From Trujillonella humicola (lineage in GTDB: Bacteria; Actinomycetota; Actinomycetes; Mycobacteriales; Geodermatophilaceae), in the NCBI RefSeq assembly GCF_046233715.1, contig NZ_JBJNRJ010000001.1, positions 62,001-126,000 of the forward strand: a stretch of DNA of 64,000 nucleotides, given 5' to 3'. The position numbers and the translations under genes are program-made. The notes under the pieces were generated by a model, which did not search any database, was not told the DNA's origin, and worked only from the letters and a program-made list of their open reading frames with translations. Positions 7,566-15,457 of this stretch are shown one piece after another; positions within the stretch are counted from its first letter, which is position 1, and every line of letters starts with the position of its first letter.

Positions 7566-8354
7566 TCAGCCGGCGGGGGCGGCGGGCTCCTCGGTCCCCA
7601 GGTGCGCCGAGATCTCCTTCGCCGTCTGCACCAGCGCGGCGGCCATCGGGCTGTGCACGTCCGGGTCGATCGAGGCCGTCGTCCCGACGATGCCCACCGC
7701 CCCCACCAGGGAGGCGCCCTGGAACACCGGGGCCGCCAGCGTCCGGACCCCGTTGACCGCCGGGACGTTCACCGAGACCCCCGCGGCGCGCACCGCCTCG
7801 ATCTCGGCCCTGAGCTCCGGGTCGCGCTTGAGCGCCCGCGGCAGGCCGGCGACCTCCTCGGGGCGCAGCCAGGCGCAGAACACCCGGCCCTGCGCCGACT
7901 GCACGGGGTCCAGCCGGGAGCCCACCCGGACGCTGATCCGGATCACGCGGTCGGTGTTGTCGACGGAGCGGACGACGATCGGCGACTCGCCGTCCCACAC
8001 CGAGAGGACGACGGTCTCGTCCACCTGGTGCAGCAGCCGCTCCATGTACGGCTCGGCCGCGCTGACGATCGGGAGTCCCGCCCGCGCCGCGGCGCCCAGC
8101 GTGAGCACCTGGGGCCCGAGGGAGAACAGCGCCGTCCGCTCGTCGTAGCGCAGCAGCTTCGCCGCCCGCAGGGCCTTGGTGTAGCGGTGCGCCGTCGCCT
8201 TGCTGGCGCCGAGGCGCTGGGTGATCTCGTTGAGGCTCAGGTACGGCTTGGCCGGCGTGAAGGCGTCCAGGATCAGCGCGGCCCGCTGCACGGTCTGGAT
8301 GGTCGGCGCGGCGCCGTCGCCGTCGCGTGCCGGGCGGCTGGCAGGCTCGGACAC
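7566..8354 (-). CDS. IclR family transcriptional regulator
   Basis: A 262-aa regulator with an N-terminal winged helix-turn-helix (about residues 18-80: TIQTVQRAALILDAF, LSLNEITQRLGASKATAHRYTKAL) and a C-terminal IclR effector domain (about 95-250, including DETVVLSVWDGESPIVV, AQGRVFCAWL and LAAPVFQGASLVGAVGI). GAGGAG lies 7 nt before the GTG. It sits at the centre of the catabolic island, convergent with the cupin and divergent from the Rieske operon. Its own promoter (TTGACC-17-CAGGAT on the minus strand) overlaps two copies of the repeated operator, so it is probably autoregulated. I infer that it binds all eight operator copies. The effector is presumably the substrate or an early intermediate. 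Confidence 0.93.
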   Translation of the reverse strand: MSEPASRPARDGDGAAPTIQTVQRAALILDAFTPAKPYLSLNEITQRLGASKATAHRYTKALRAAKLLRYDERTALFSLGPQVLTLGAAARAGLPIVSAAEPYMERLLHQVDETVVLSVWDGESPIVVRSVDNTDRVIRISVRVGSRLDPVQSAQGRVFCAWLRPEEVAGLPRALKRDPELRAEIEAVRAAGVSVNVPAVNGVRTLAAPVFQGASLVGAVGIVGTTASIDPDVHSPMAAALVQTAKEISAHLGTEEPAAPAG

Positions 8355-8407
8355 GATCGTGCTCCTCGCGGCGTGGGGGTCGGGGGCGGGAACGATTTCG
8401 TCTCCCG

Positions 8408-8448
8408 TCGTGAGACAGCATCCTGACCGGCGAGACGGGAACGGTCAA
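8408..8448 (-). promoter_or_regulatory. iclR promoter with operators C1 and C2
   Basis: On the minus strand TTGACC (8448-8443) and CAGGAT (8425-8420) are 17 bp apart, about 65 bp before the GTG. On the plus strand operator C2 is TCGTGAGA, CAGCA, TCCTGACC (8408-8428). Operator C1 is CGGCGAGA, CGGGA, ACGGTCAA (8428-8448), strong in one arm only. C2 covers the -10 and start site, which suggests autorepression. Confidence 0.5.
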
Positions 8449-8505
8449 CGAGAGGCAGGGTTCGGAGAGCACCGCCGGGCCCTCGGGAGCGGGCCCGGTC
8501 CGATG

Positions 8506-8565
8506 TTGACATCCCTCGACCCACGGCACATGCTCAGTACCGCGATGCGAGACAGCATCTCGCAT
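8506..8565 (+). promoter_or_regulatory. Promoter and perfect operator D for the Rieske dioxygenase operon
   Basis: TTGACA (8506-8511) and CATGCT (8529-8534) are 17 bp apart. Operator D (8545-8565) lies just after the expected start site and is the only perfect copy in the window: arms ATGCGAGA and TCTCGCAT are exact reverse complements around CAGCA. Placement in the initially transcribed region suits a roadblock repressor. Confidence 0.65.
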
Positions 8566-8628
8566 GTGTTTCACCAGAGTTACCCCACAGTGCCGCCCTC
8601 GCTCCGCCGGGGGCAGACGGGAGCCCCT

Positions 8629-10074
8629 GTGACGTCCCCCAGTGCCCACCCCGCGTCCGACGCCGCCGCCGCGCCGCTGGTCGTCCAGGACTGGGACCGC
8701 CTCGCCTTCCGCGTCCACCGCCGCGCGTACCGCGACGACGCCCTGTTCGCCGCGGAGCGGGCGAACATCTGGGAGCGCACCTGGCTCTACCTCGGCCACG
8801 AGACCGAGCTGGCGCCGAACGACTTCAAGGTCCGCACGCTGGGGGGCCGGCCGCTGATCTTCACCCGCGACTCGGCCGGGCAGCTGCACGCCTTCCTGAA
8901 CAGCTGCCCGCACCGCGGGACCGTGCTCTGCCGCGAGACCCAGGGCACGAGCAAGCACTTCAACTGCTTCTACCACGCGTGGGCGTTCCACAACACCGGC
9001 GAGGTGGCCGCCATCCCGGACCCGACGGCCTACGCCGACGAGGAGTACAAGGCCGGCATGCGGCTGCGCGAGGTCGCGAAGCTGGAGGTCTTCGAGGGCT
9101 TCGTCTTCGTCTCCTTCACCGACGACGTCCCGCCGCTGGAGCAGCACCTGGGCCCCGCCGCCGACTACATCCGGATGATCGGCGAGCAGCACGTCGCCGG
9201 CATGGAGGTCCTGCCGGGCACGCAGCTCTACGGCGTGCGCGGCAACTGGAAGCTCGCCGTCGAGAACGCCATGGACGGCTACCACTTCTCCCCGACCCAC
9301 AACACCTTCGTGGGCTACCTGCGGGAGAGCGGCTTCGCCGTCGACGACGACGACCAGTACGCCTACAACCTCGGCAACGGGCACTCGCTGCTGATCCTCA
9401 CCGGCCACGGCGGGCGGATCAGCATGCTGTGGGAGCCGCGTTTCGGCGAGGAGGAGCGCGTCCGCACCGCCGAGCACCGCCGCGAGATGGAGCTGCGCCT
9501 GGGCTCCGAGCGGGCGCACCTGGTCGCCGACGAGAGCCACATCCTGTTCGTCTTCCCGAACCTGCTGCTGTTCGACCTCGAGGGGCTGTCGATCCGCCAG
9601 CTCGAGCCGGTCGCTCCCGGGCACACCGACGTCCGCGCCTGGCAGCTGGCCCCGCGCGGCGAGGACCCGGCCGTCCGCGACCTGCGGATGCGGACCATGG
9701 TCAGCTTCGTCGGCCCCGGCGGCCTGGCCACGCCCGACGACATCGAGGCCTACGAGGCCGTGCAGCGCGGTATCGAGGCGACCGCCGGCGACAGCCGCGC
9801 CGAGCTCGACTACAGCGACATGTCCCGCGGCATGGCCGCCGACGTGTCCGGCGAGCGCGGCCGCTCCACCGACGAGGGCGCCATGCGCGGCTTCTGGCGG
9901 CACTGGGTGACCGCCGTCGGGGAGGGCGGACCGATCGACCTCGGCACGCCCCCGCCGCCGCACCCCGAGCCCACCCCGCTGCCCAGCAAGAGGCCGCACG
10001 GGCTGGACGAGATCCTGGCCGGGCTCGACACGGGGGCCCCGGCCGACGCGCAGGAGGAGGTAGCGGCCCGATGA
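8629..10074 (+). CDS. Aromatic ring-hydroxylating Rieske dioxygenase, alpha subunit
   Basis: A 481-aa oxygenase subunit. The Rieske [2Fe-2S] ligands are C93-x-H95 (NSCPHRG) and C113-x2-H116 (NCFYHAW). The mononuclear iron site is the classic E-N-x2-D-x2-H-x4-H motif, with D216, H219 and H224 (VENAMDGYHFSPTH). It would cis-dihydroxylate an aromatic ring using electrons from a ferredoxin that is not encoded nearby. GTG at 8629 follows GGGAG by 5 nt. The stop overlaps the beta-subunit start (ATGA). The C-terminal 80 residues are more divergent, with a proline-rich PPPPHPEPTPLPS stretch. Substrate specificity cannot be read from the motifs. Confidence 0.93.
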   Translation: MTSPSAHPASDAAAAPLVVQDWDRLAFRVHRRAYRDDALFAAERANIWERTWLYLGHETELAPNDFKVRTLGGRPLIFTRDSAGQLHAFLNSCPHRGTVLCRETQGTSKHFNCFYHAWAFHNTGEVAAIPDPTAYADEEYKAGMRLREVAKLEVFEGFVFVSFTDDVPPLEQHLGPAADYIRMIGEQHVAGMEVLPGTQLYGVRGNWKLAVENAMDGYHFSPTHNTFVGYLRESGFAVDDDDQYAYNLGNGHSLLILTGHGGRISMLWEPRFGEEERVRTAEHRREMELRLGSERAHLVADESHILFVFPNLLLFDLEGLSIRQLEPVAPGHTDVRAWQLAPRGEDPAVRDLRMRTMVSFVGPGGLATPDDIEAYEAVQRGIEATAGDSRAELDYSDMSRGMAADVSGERGRSTDEGAMRGFWRHWVTAVGEGGPIDLGTPPPPHPEPTPLPSKRPHGLDEILAGLDTGAPADAQEEVAAR

Positions 10075-10586
10075 CCGCACTGGACACGGCACCGGTCGCC
10101 TCCACCCGCACCGTTGCGCGGGCCGAGGTCGAGGACTTCCTCTTCGCCGAGGCGGACCTGCTCGACCGCCAGCGCTACGACGAGTGGCTGGCGCTGTTCG
10201 TCGAGGGCGGCCGCTTCGAGATCCCGACGACCGACGCCGGCGACACCCCGGCCAGCCAGGGCGGCTACTTCGTCTGCGACGACTGGGACCTGCTCCGCGC
10301 CAGGGTGAAGCGGCTGAAGAGCCGCAAGGCGCACGCGGAGAACCCGGCGTCCCTCACCCACCGGATGATCGCCAACGTGCGACTGGGCGAGCGCTCCGGC
10401 GACGAGCTCGCCGTGGCCGCGAACTTCATCGTCCACCGCGCCCGCGACGGCCACACGAACAGCTTCCACGGCCGGTACGCCCACCGGCTGCTGGTGACGG
10501 AGGACGGGCTGCGCTTCCGGCTCCGCCGCTCGGTGCTGGCGCTGGAACGGCTGGAGGCCGGCGCCCGGCTCTCCTTCGTCCTGTAG
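10071..10586 (+). CDS. Aromatic ring-hydroxylating dioxygenase, beta subunit
   Basis: A 171-aa NTF2-fold small subunit. Typical features are the N-terminal helix VARAEVEDFLFAEADLLDRQRYDEWLALF, THRMIANV after the loop, FIVHRARDGHTNSFHGRY, and a final strand with LRFRLRRSVLALERL. This subunit supports the alpha-3-beta-3 hexamer and has no catalytic metal. It overlaps the alpha gene by 4 bp and is followed 10 bp later by the Dabb-extradiol fusion. Confidence 0.9.
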   Translation: MTALDTAPVASTRTVARAEVEDFLFAEADLLDRQRYDEWLALFVEGGRFEIPTTDAGDTPASQGGYFVCDDWDLLRARVKRLKSRKAHAENPASLTHRMIANVRLGERSGDELAVAANFIVHRARDGHTNSFHGRYAHRLLVTEDGLRFRLRRSVLALERLEAGARLSFVL

Positions 10587-10596
10587 GCGGACGGCG

Positions 10597-11805
10597 ATGA
10601 TCCGGCACACCGTGGCCTACCGGTTCAGGGACGACGTCGACCGGGCGACGATCGACGCCCTGCAGGCCGAGCTCGAGACCTTCCCGGCGCAGTACCCGGC
10701 GATGCAGCGCTGGTCGTCGGGGCTCAACCGCAGCACGCGCGACGACCGCTTCACCCACGCCTTCTCCGTCGAGTTCGACACCGAGGCCGAGCTCGCCGCC
10801 TACCTGTCCAGCGAGCGGCACGAGCGCTTCGTCGCCGAGGTGTGGCGCCCGGTCATCGCCGAGCGGGCCATCGTCAGCTACGAGTACACGCCCAGCGCAG
10901 GAGAGCCCATGACCGCGGTCAGCACCCGTCCCCACGGCCCCTTCGGCATGGAGTACGCGCGGATCGAGGTGCCCGACCTCGACGAGACCATCGACTTCCT
11001 CGTCTACCACGTCGGGCTCCAGGTGGAGGAGCGGACGGCGGAGCGGGCCTACCTGCGCGCCGACATCGAGCACCACTGCCTCGAGCTGATCGCCGCCCCG
11101 CACCGGGAGATCGGCCACACGGTGGCCGTCGGCTACAGCGTCGAGTCCGCCGAGGTGCTCGAGCAGATCCAGAAGCGGGTCCTCGACGCCGGGCTGGAGG
11201 TGTTCGACCTCGAGGAGCGCCAGCAGGCGCTGTGCGACGAGGGCTTCGCCGTCCGCGACCCGGACGGGATGGTCGTCGAGCTGTTCACCGAGTACCAGGA
11301 GTACGCCGAGGCCCCGCACGTCGAGCTGCGGCCGGTCGACCTGGTGCACCCGTTCCTCATCACCGAGAAGTTCGACGAGATGGTCGGCTTCTACTCCGGC
11401 GTGCTCGGCTTCATCCCCAGCGACCACGTCGTCGGCTCGACGACGTTCTTCCGCTGCGAGGACCGCTACCACCACAGCCTGGCGATCTCCCGCAGCCGCG
11501 GTGAGGGCTCGTTCGTGGGCCACCTGTGCTTCGCGATGAAGAGCCTCGACCACGTCATGCGGATGCGGGCGCGGGCGCTGTACAAGGGCCGGCCGATCGT
11601 CTCGGACATGGTCAACCACTCGGCGTCCACCTCGATCGCCTTCTACATGCACGACCCGCGGTTCGGGCCGCGCTACGAGCTGTGCGACTCCCACCGGGTC
11701 TTCACGCCCGAGGAGCACGAGACCCACCGCGCCCGGAAGATGCCGGCCGACCCGCGCAACATCGACGTCTGGCGGCCCGCCGCCGACGACTGGGGCCGTT
11801 TCTGA
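10597..11805 (+). CDS. Dabb domain fused to a two-domain extradiol (VOC) ring-cleavage dioxygenase
   Basis: A 402-aa ORF with two parts. Residues 1-100 are a stress-response A/B-barrel (Dabb) domain (IRHTVAYRF, TRDDRFTHAFSVEF, YLSSERHERFV). From M105 runs a BphC-type type I extradiol dioxygenase: an N-terminal VOC module (MEYARIEVPDLDETIDFLVYHVG) and a catalytic module with candidate Fe(II) ligands H251, H309 and E361, spaced much like BphC. It would open the catechol made by the Rieske enzyme. A strong internal Shine-Dalgarno (AGGAGAG at 10899-10905) precedes in-frame ATG 10909, so a free dioxygenase is probably also made. Normally these are separate genes, so this may be a real fusion or a lost stop/indel. 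Confidence 0.85.
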   Translation: MIRHTVAYRFRDDVDRATIDALQAELETFPAQYPAMQRWSSGLNRSTRDDRFTHAFSVEFDTEAELAAYLSSERHERFVAEVWRPVIAERAIVSYEYTPSAGEPMTAVSTRPHGPFGMEYARIEVPDLDETIDFLVYHVGLQVEERTAERAYLRADIEHHCLELIAAPHREIGHTVAVGYSVESAEVLEQIQKRVLDAGLEVFDLEERQQALCDEGFAVRDPDGMVVELFTEYQEYAEAPHVELRPVDLVHPFLITEKFDEMVGFYSGVLGFIPSDHVVGSTTFFRCEDRYHHSLAISRSRGEGSFVGHLCFAMKSLDHVMRMRARALYKGRPIVSDMVNHSASTSIAFYMHDPRFGPRYELCDSHRVFTPEEHETHRARKMPADPRNIDVWRPAADDWGRF

Positions 11806-11855
11806 GCCTCCCCGCGGGCGGGGGTGGCGGGGAGCTCCTCCCCGCCGCCCTCGCC

Positions 11856-13070
11856 GTGCTGTCCGCGACCCCGGCGCCGCACGGGGCCGAGCGGCGGGCC
11901 GCGCAGGCGCTGGCCGCCTGGGGGCGGGGCGTGCTGCCCGGGCTGGACTGGTCGGTCGCAGCGGTCGGGGAGGCCGGCGCCAACGTCGTCGTCACGCTGC
12001 CCGGCGACGGGCCGCCGGCGCTGCTGCTCGCCTCCCACCTCGACACGTCGCTGTCCGGGCTGCCCGCCGAGGACGCCCCGGTCACCGGCCGCGCCGACGA
12101 CCCCGGGCCGCTGCGCGTGGACGGCGACGAGGTGAGCGGGCCCGGCCTCGGCGTGGCCCGGGGGCCCGCCGCCGCGGCGCTCACCGGGCTGGCGCTGGCC
12201 GCCGACCGGCTCGCCGGCCGCCCCCACCGCACCCTGCAGCTCCTGCTGGCCGGCTCCGGCACCCACCGCAGCGCGCTGGCGGCGACCGTGCCGCCGGGCT
12301 CGGTGCGCCCCTCCTCCAGCGCGGGCGCCGCGGCCCACCTGGCGGCCGGCCCGCGCCCGGACGCCGTCCTGGTGGCCAAGGGCGGTCCCGCGGCGGTGCT
12401 GCGGGCCGAGCCGGGGGCCGGCTACCTGCGGCTCACCGTCACCGGCCGGATGGGCGCCGCGCTGGCGCCGGCCTCGGCCGACCCGGTCGGCGGGGTGCTG
12501 GTGCACGCGGGCACGGTGCTCGAGGCGGTCGGGCGGTGGCGGGTGGCCTTCCGCGACGCCCGGCGCGGCCGCGCGGACGGGCTGGGCGGCGAGCTGGGGC
12601 TCGGCGCGCTGACCGGCGGCCGGCCGGACAAGCCCGACCTGCTGCCGGCGGTGCTGGACCTGCGGCTGTACGCGGTCACCGTGCCCGGCGACGACCTGGC
12701 CGCACTGGGCGAGGACCTGGCCGCGGCGGTGCGCCTGGCGCTGGCGCGGACGCCGCTGGCCGGCTGCGCCGTCGAGGTGGTCGCCGAGCCGCTGCACCCG
12801 GCCGGGGTCACGGCGGCCGGTGCGCCGGTCGTGCGGGCCGCGACGGCCGCCTGGGTCCGGCACCGCCCGGGGCCGCCGGTGGAGGTCCGCGACTGGACCG
12901 GGTCCACCGACGGCGTCGTCTTCCGGGCCGCGGGCATCGACACCGCCCGCACCGGCCCGGCGTCGTCCCCCGATCCGGGCGACCCGCGCCGCGACCGGCT
13001 CTCGCTGGCCGAGCTGCGCTCCTTCGCCGACCTCTACGCCGACGTCGCCGTCACCCTCGCCACCCCCTGA
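11856..13070 (+). CDS. M20 peptidase-like protein lacking most metal ligands
   Basis: About 404 aa with the two-domain architecture of M20/ArgE/CPG2 peptidases. The strand ALLLASHLDTS keeps H61-x-D63. However, the GxGxxD loop reads GPGLGVARG with no Asp, the catalytic EE position reads AGSGTHRS, and the final metal His is absent (DPRRDRLSLAEL). The lid domain (YLRLTVTGRMGAAL) lacks the dimer-interface His. It therefore looks like a catalytically dead paralogue, perhaps a binding protein, unless it uses other residues. The start is uncertain: GTG 11856 is the first standard start, but the frame is open upstream and overlaps the dioxygenase stop. It is last in the Rieske operon. Confidence 0.65.
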   Translation: MLSATPAPHGAERRAAQALAAWGRGVLPGLDWSVAAVGEAGANVVVTLPGDGPPALLLASHLDTSLSGLPAEDAPVTGRADDPGPLRVDGDEVSGPGLGVARGPAAAALTGLALAADRLAGRPHRTLQLLLAGSGTHRSALAATVPPGSVRPSSSAGAAAHLAAGPRPDAVLVAKGGPAAVLRAEPGAGYLRLTVTGRMGAALAPASADPVGGVLVHAGTVLEAVGRWRVAFRDARRGRADGLGGELGLGALTGGRPDKPDLLPAVLDLRLYAVTVPGDDLAALGEDLAAAVRLALARTPLAGCAVEVVAEPLHPAGVTAAGAPVVRAATAAWVRHRPGPPVEVRDWTGSTDGVVFRAAGIDTARTGPASSPDPGDPRRDRLSLAELRSFADLYADVAVTLATP

Positions 13071-13136
13071 CGCCGAAGTGGCTACTCCGGCGGGAAGGTC
13101 GCGCGCGACCGGTCCACCGGAGTGGCTACTTCGGCG
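13071..13136. repeat. Two copies of the 22-bp palindrome between convergent genes
   Basis: Near-palindromic 22-mers at 13071-13092 and 13115-13136 differ from the perfect copy at 3013-3034 by two to three bases. Together they can form two small hairpins or one long stem. They lie exactly between the M20-like stop and the kinase stop, so they may serve as a bidirectional terminator. Confidence 0.6.
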
Positions 13137-13158
13137 GAGAAGGGGGCCGTCGGCGGGG

Positions 13159-14088
13159 TCAGAGCGAGGTGGCCTCCGGGGTCTGCTCCAACGCCTTCTG
13201 CACGTCGCGGTTGGCCGGCAGCGCACCGCGGGCGCCCGGGCCGGTGGTCGACAACGCCGCCGCGGTGGCCGCGTAGCGCACCGCCTCCGGCAGCTCCTGC
13301 CCACGGGCCAGCGCCTGGCACAGGGCCCCGCAGAAGCAGTCGCCGGCGCCCGTGGTGTCGACCGGCGTGACCCGGGGCGGCGCCTGCAGCAGCGCGGGGG
13401 CGTCGCCGGCCGGGACGACGACGGCCCCGCGCGCGCCGAGGGTCACCACGACCGCCGTCCCCGGTCCGACGAGGCCGCGGGCGAGCTCGGCCACCTCGGC
13501 CGGCGAGCGCTCCTCGTCGGGGACGCCGGCCAGCGCGGCCAGCTCGTGCTCGTTGGGCACGAGGACGTCGACGCGCTCCAGCAGCTCCGCGGGCAGGGGG
13601 GCCGGCGGGGCGGGGTTGAGCACCACGGTGCCGCCGGCGGCGAGCGCGGCCGCGGTCACGGTCTCCATGGGGACCTCGAACTGCAGGAGCAGCACGTCGG
13701 CCCGGTGCACCGGGGAGACGTCGACGTCCCCGGGGGTCAGCGCGGCGTTGGCGCCGGGCACCACGACGATGAGGTTCTCCCCGCTACCGGTCTCCACGGG
13801 GATCGTCGCCGTGCCGGTCGGCACCGCCGGCGTGCGGTGCACCCGGCTGACGTTGACCCGGCACTCGGCCAGCGCGGCCTGCATGCGGGCCCCGGCGGGG
13901 TCGTCCCCGACCCGGCCGACCATGTGCACGCCGGGCCCCAGGCGGCCGGCGGCGGCGGCCTGGTTGGCGCCCTTCCCGCCCGCGGCGGTGACGGGGGAGC
14001 CGCCGATCACGGTCTCCCCGCGGCCGGGGAGCCGCTCGACGGGGATGAGCACGTCCTCGTTCAGGCTGCCGACGACGGTGACGGACAA
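13159..14088 (-). CDS. PfkB family carbohydrate kinase (ribokinase-like)
   Basis: A 309-aa PfkB kinase. The N-terminal signature VVGSLNEDV and GGKGANQAAAAGRLG (about residues 37-50) and the C-terminal DTTGAGDCFCGAL with catalytic D250 are intact. GGKGANQA is typical of ribokinases, but 2-keto-3-deoxygluconate and nucleoside kinases can look alike. I chose TTG at 14088 because AGGAGG lies 4 nt upstream and the homologous N-terminus begins there; the longer ATG start at 14166 adds an Arg/Gly-rich stretch that looks non-coding. It follows tfdA on the same strand, separated by hairpins. How a sugar kinase fits the island is unclear. Confidence 0.85.
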   Translation of the reverse strand: MSVTVVGSLNEDVLIPVERLPGRGETVIGGSPVTAAGGKGANQAAAAGRLGPGVHMVGRVGDDPAGARMQAALAECRVNVSRVHRTPAVPTGTATIPVETGSGENLIVVVPGANAALTPGDVDVSPVHRADVLLLQFEVPMETVTAAALAAGGTVVLNPAPPAPLPAELLERVDVLVPNEHELAALAGVPDEERSPAEVAELARGLVGPGTAVVVTLGARGAVVVPAGDAPALLQAPPRVTPVDTTGAGDCFCGALCQALARGQELPEAVRYAATAAALSTTGPGARGALPANRDVQKALEQTPEATSL

Positions 14089-14176
14089 CGGTCCTCCTGG
14101 TCTGGGAGCGGCGGACAGCGCGCGGCGGCGGGCCCCGGGGCGCCCGCCGCCGCGGTCGGTGGACATCCTCCCGGGG

Positions 14177-14220
14177 CCCGCCCCGAGGGCGAGCGGGGCG
14201 GGGGGAGGACGGTCCTCCCT
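14177..14220 (-). terminator. Tandem hairpins immediately after tfdA-like gene
   Basis: GGGAGGA (14203-14209) and TCCTCCC (14213-14219) form a 7-bp stem around CGG directly after the stop codon. CCCGCCCC (14177-14184) pairs with GGGGCGGG (14195-14202). There is no U-tract. The first hairpin resembles the one at 15440-15456 in the tfdA leader. Confidence 0.5.
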
Positions 14221-15300
14221 CTACAGGCCCCAGGTCATGTCGGGGACGGCGGCGCTGGCGATGTGCGAGATGCGCTCCACGTCCTCCTTGGCGCTGCGGT
14301 CGCTGTCGCGGCCCTGGACCACGGAGTTCTTGCCGAAGCCCTCGACCAGCGGCCGGCCCACGTCGCGCCTGAGCCACAGCCGCAGCAGGTGGCGGCGCCG
14401 CTCGACCTCGGGGAAGTCCTCGTAGGACGTCCGCGAGTGCAGCGCGGCGTAGTTCAGCAGCCACTGGACGTCGCCGGGCTGGAAGTCCATGTCGATCGGC
14501 AGCCCCTCCTCCTGCGACACCTCGTCGTAGAGGGCCAGGAGCTCGCGCTGGGCGTCGGTCAGCCGCGGGACGTCGGGGAAGCGCTGCGCGGACTCGATCA
14601 TCGAGCTGCCGGCGTAGCTGGAGAACACGCCGTCGACCCAGCTGCAGATCGGCGAGGTGTAGTAGTCGGCCGGCGCGTCCTTGTCCTGGGCCTTCCAGTC
14701 CCAGTACCAGGTCTCGAACAGCAGCGGCGCGAGATCGGGGCGGCGCCGGAGGATCTCGTTGTAGATCGTCGCGCCGCTGACCAGGCTGCTCGAACCGCCG
14801 GCCTTCGCGCCGCGCAGGCACATCAGCGCCACGACGTCGGAGCTGTCGGAGTGGAACGGCAGCCGGTCGCGGACCCGGGAGGGCAGCGCGCCGTCGGCCA
14901 TGGTCAGGTTCGACGTCGCGATGACGTGGTCGAGCAGGTCGCCGACCTCGTTCTGCTTCATCGGCACGCCCAGGTGCAGGCCGATGAGGAAGAAGATCGC
15001 CGCGGCGAGCACGTCGCCGTACTCCTCGGTGCGCAGCCCGCGGACCAGCACGAACCCGCGACCGGCGTCCAGCTGCCGGGAGACCTCGGCCAGGTGGGCG
15101 GCGTTGGCCGGCAGCGGGTAGCGCCCGGCGGTGACCTCGCGCAGGTCGGGGTCGTCGGCGACGAACCGCCGGCCGACCTCCTCGAGCTCGGTGCGCTCGG
15201 CGTCGGAGAGCTGGTAGATCCACTCGGTCGACTGCGACAGGGCGTCACCCCGCCACGCGGCGGGCCCCTCCACGGGGGAGAGCGAGACGGTGCTGGTCAT
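14221..15300 (-). CDS. TauD/TfdA family Fe(II)/2-oxoglutarate-dependent dioxygenase
   Basis: A 359-aa jelly-roll dioxygenase. The facial triad is visible as H150-x-D152 (LPFHSDSSD) and H288 (NYAALHSRTSY), with the 2-oxoglutarate-binding arginine in RRRHLLRLWLRR. Family members hydroxylate carbons next to ether, sulfonate or carboxylate groups, often releasing an aldehyde by cleavage (2,4-D and taurine are the model substrates). ATG 15300 has GGAGGA 7 nt upstream; the earlier GTG at 15315 would overlap that site. Its promoter lies about 280 nt upstream next to operators E1/E2, leaving an unusually long leader that contains a small ORF and hairpin. It may perform the entry step for an ether-linked substrate. 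Confidence 0.88.
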   Translation of the reverse strand: MTSTVSLSPVEGPAAWRGDALSQSTEWIYQLSDAERTELEEVGRRFVADDPDLREVTAGRYPLPANAAHLAEVSRQLDAGRGFVLVRGLRTEEYGDVLAAAIFFLIGLHLGVPMKQNEVGDLLDHVIATSNLTMADGALPSRVRDRLPFHSDSSDVVALMCLRGAKAGGSSSLVSGATIYNEILRRRPDLAPLLFETWYWDWKAQDKDAPADYYTSPICSWVDGVFSSYAGSSMIESAQRFPDVPRLTDAQRELLALYDEVSQEEGLPIDMDFQPGDVQWLLNYAALHSRTSYEDFPEVERRRHLLRLWLRRDVGRPLVEGFGKNSVVQGRDSDRSAKEDVERISHIASAAVPDMTWGL

Positions 15301-15439
15301 GGGGAGTTCCTCCACGGTGCGGCGGGACGGGACGTGCGGCGGTCGGCGGAGCGCGCGGGATGCGCCGCGAGCCCGCAGACGTCGGACGTCGGCGGGTGCG
15401 GCCCCGTCCCGAGGCCCACCCCGAGCGTGCGAGGGGTGA

Positions 15440-15456
15440 GGAGGACGGGGTCCTCC
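15440..15456 (-). terminator. Hairpin in the tfdA leader, just after the 28-codon ORF
   Basis: GGAGGAC (15440-15446) pairs with GTCCTCC (15450-15456) around GGG. It begins 2 nt after the small ORF's stop codon on the minus strand. It could attenuate transcription into tfdA or end a separate small transcript. Confidence 0.45.
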
Positions 15457-15457
15457 G

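Noticed and set aside
8388..8408. Ninth IclR-type site (GGGAACGA-TTTCG-TCTCCCGT)
   Set aside because: Only three of eight arm positions are symmetric and the spacer does not fit CGGCG/CAGCA; left out of the operator set.
14089..14166. Upstream ATG start for the PfkB kinase
   Set aside because: The added residues are Gly/Arg/Pro-rich and unlike any PfkB N-terminus; TTG 14088 has AGGAGG upstream.
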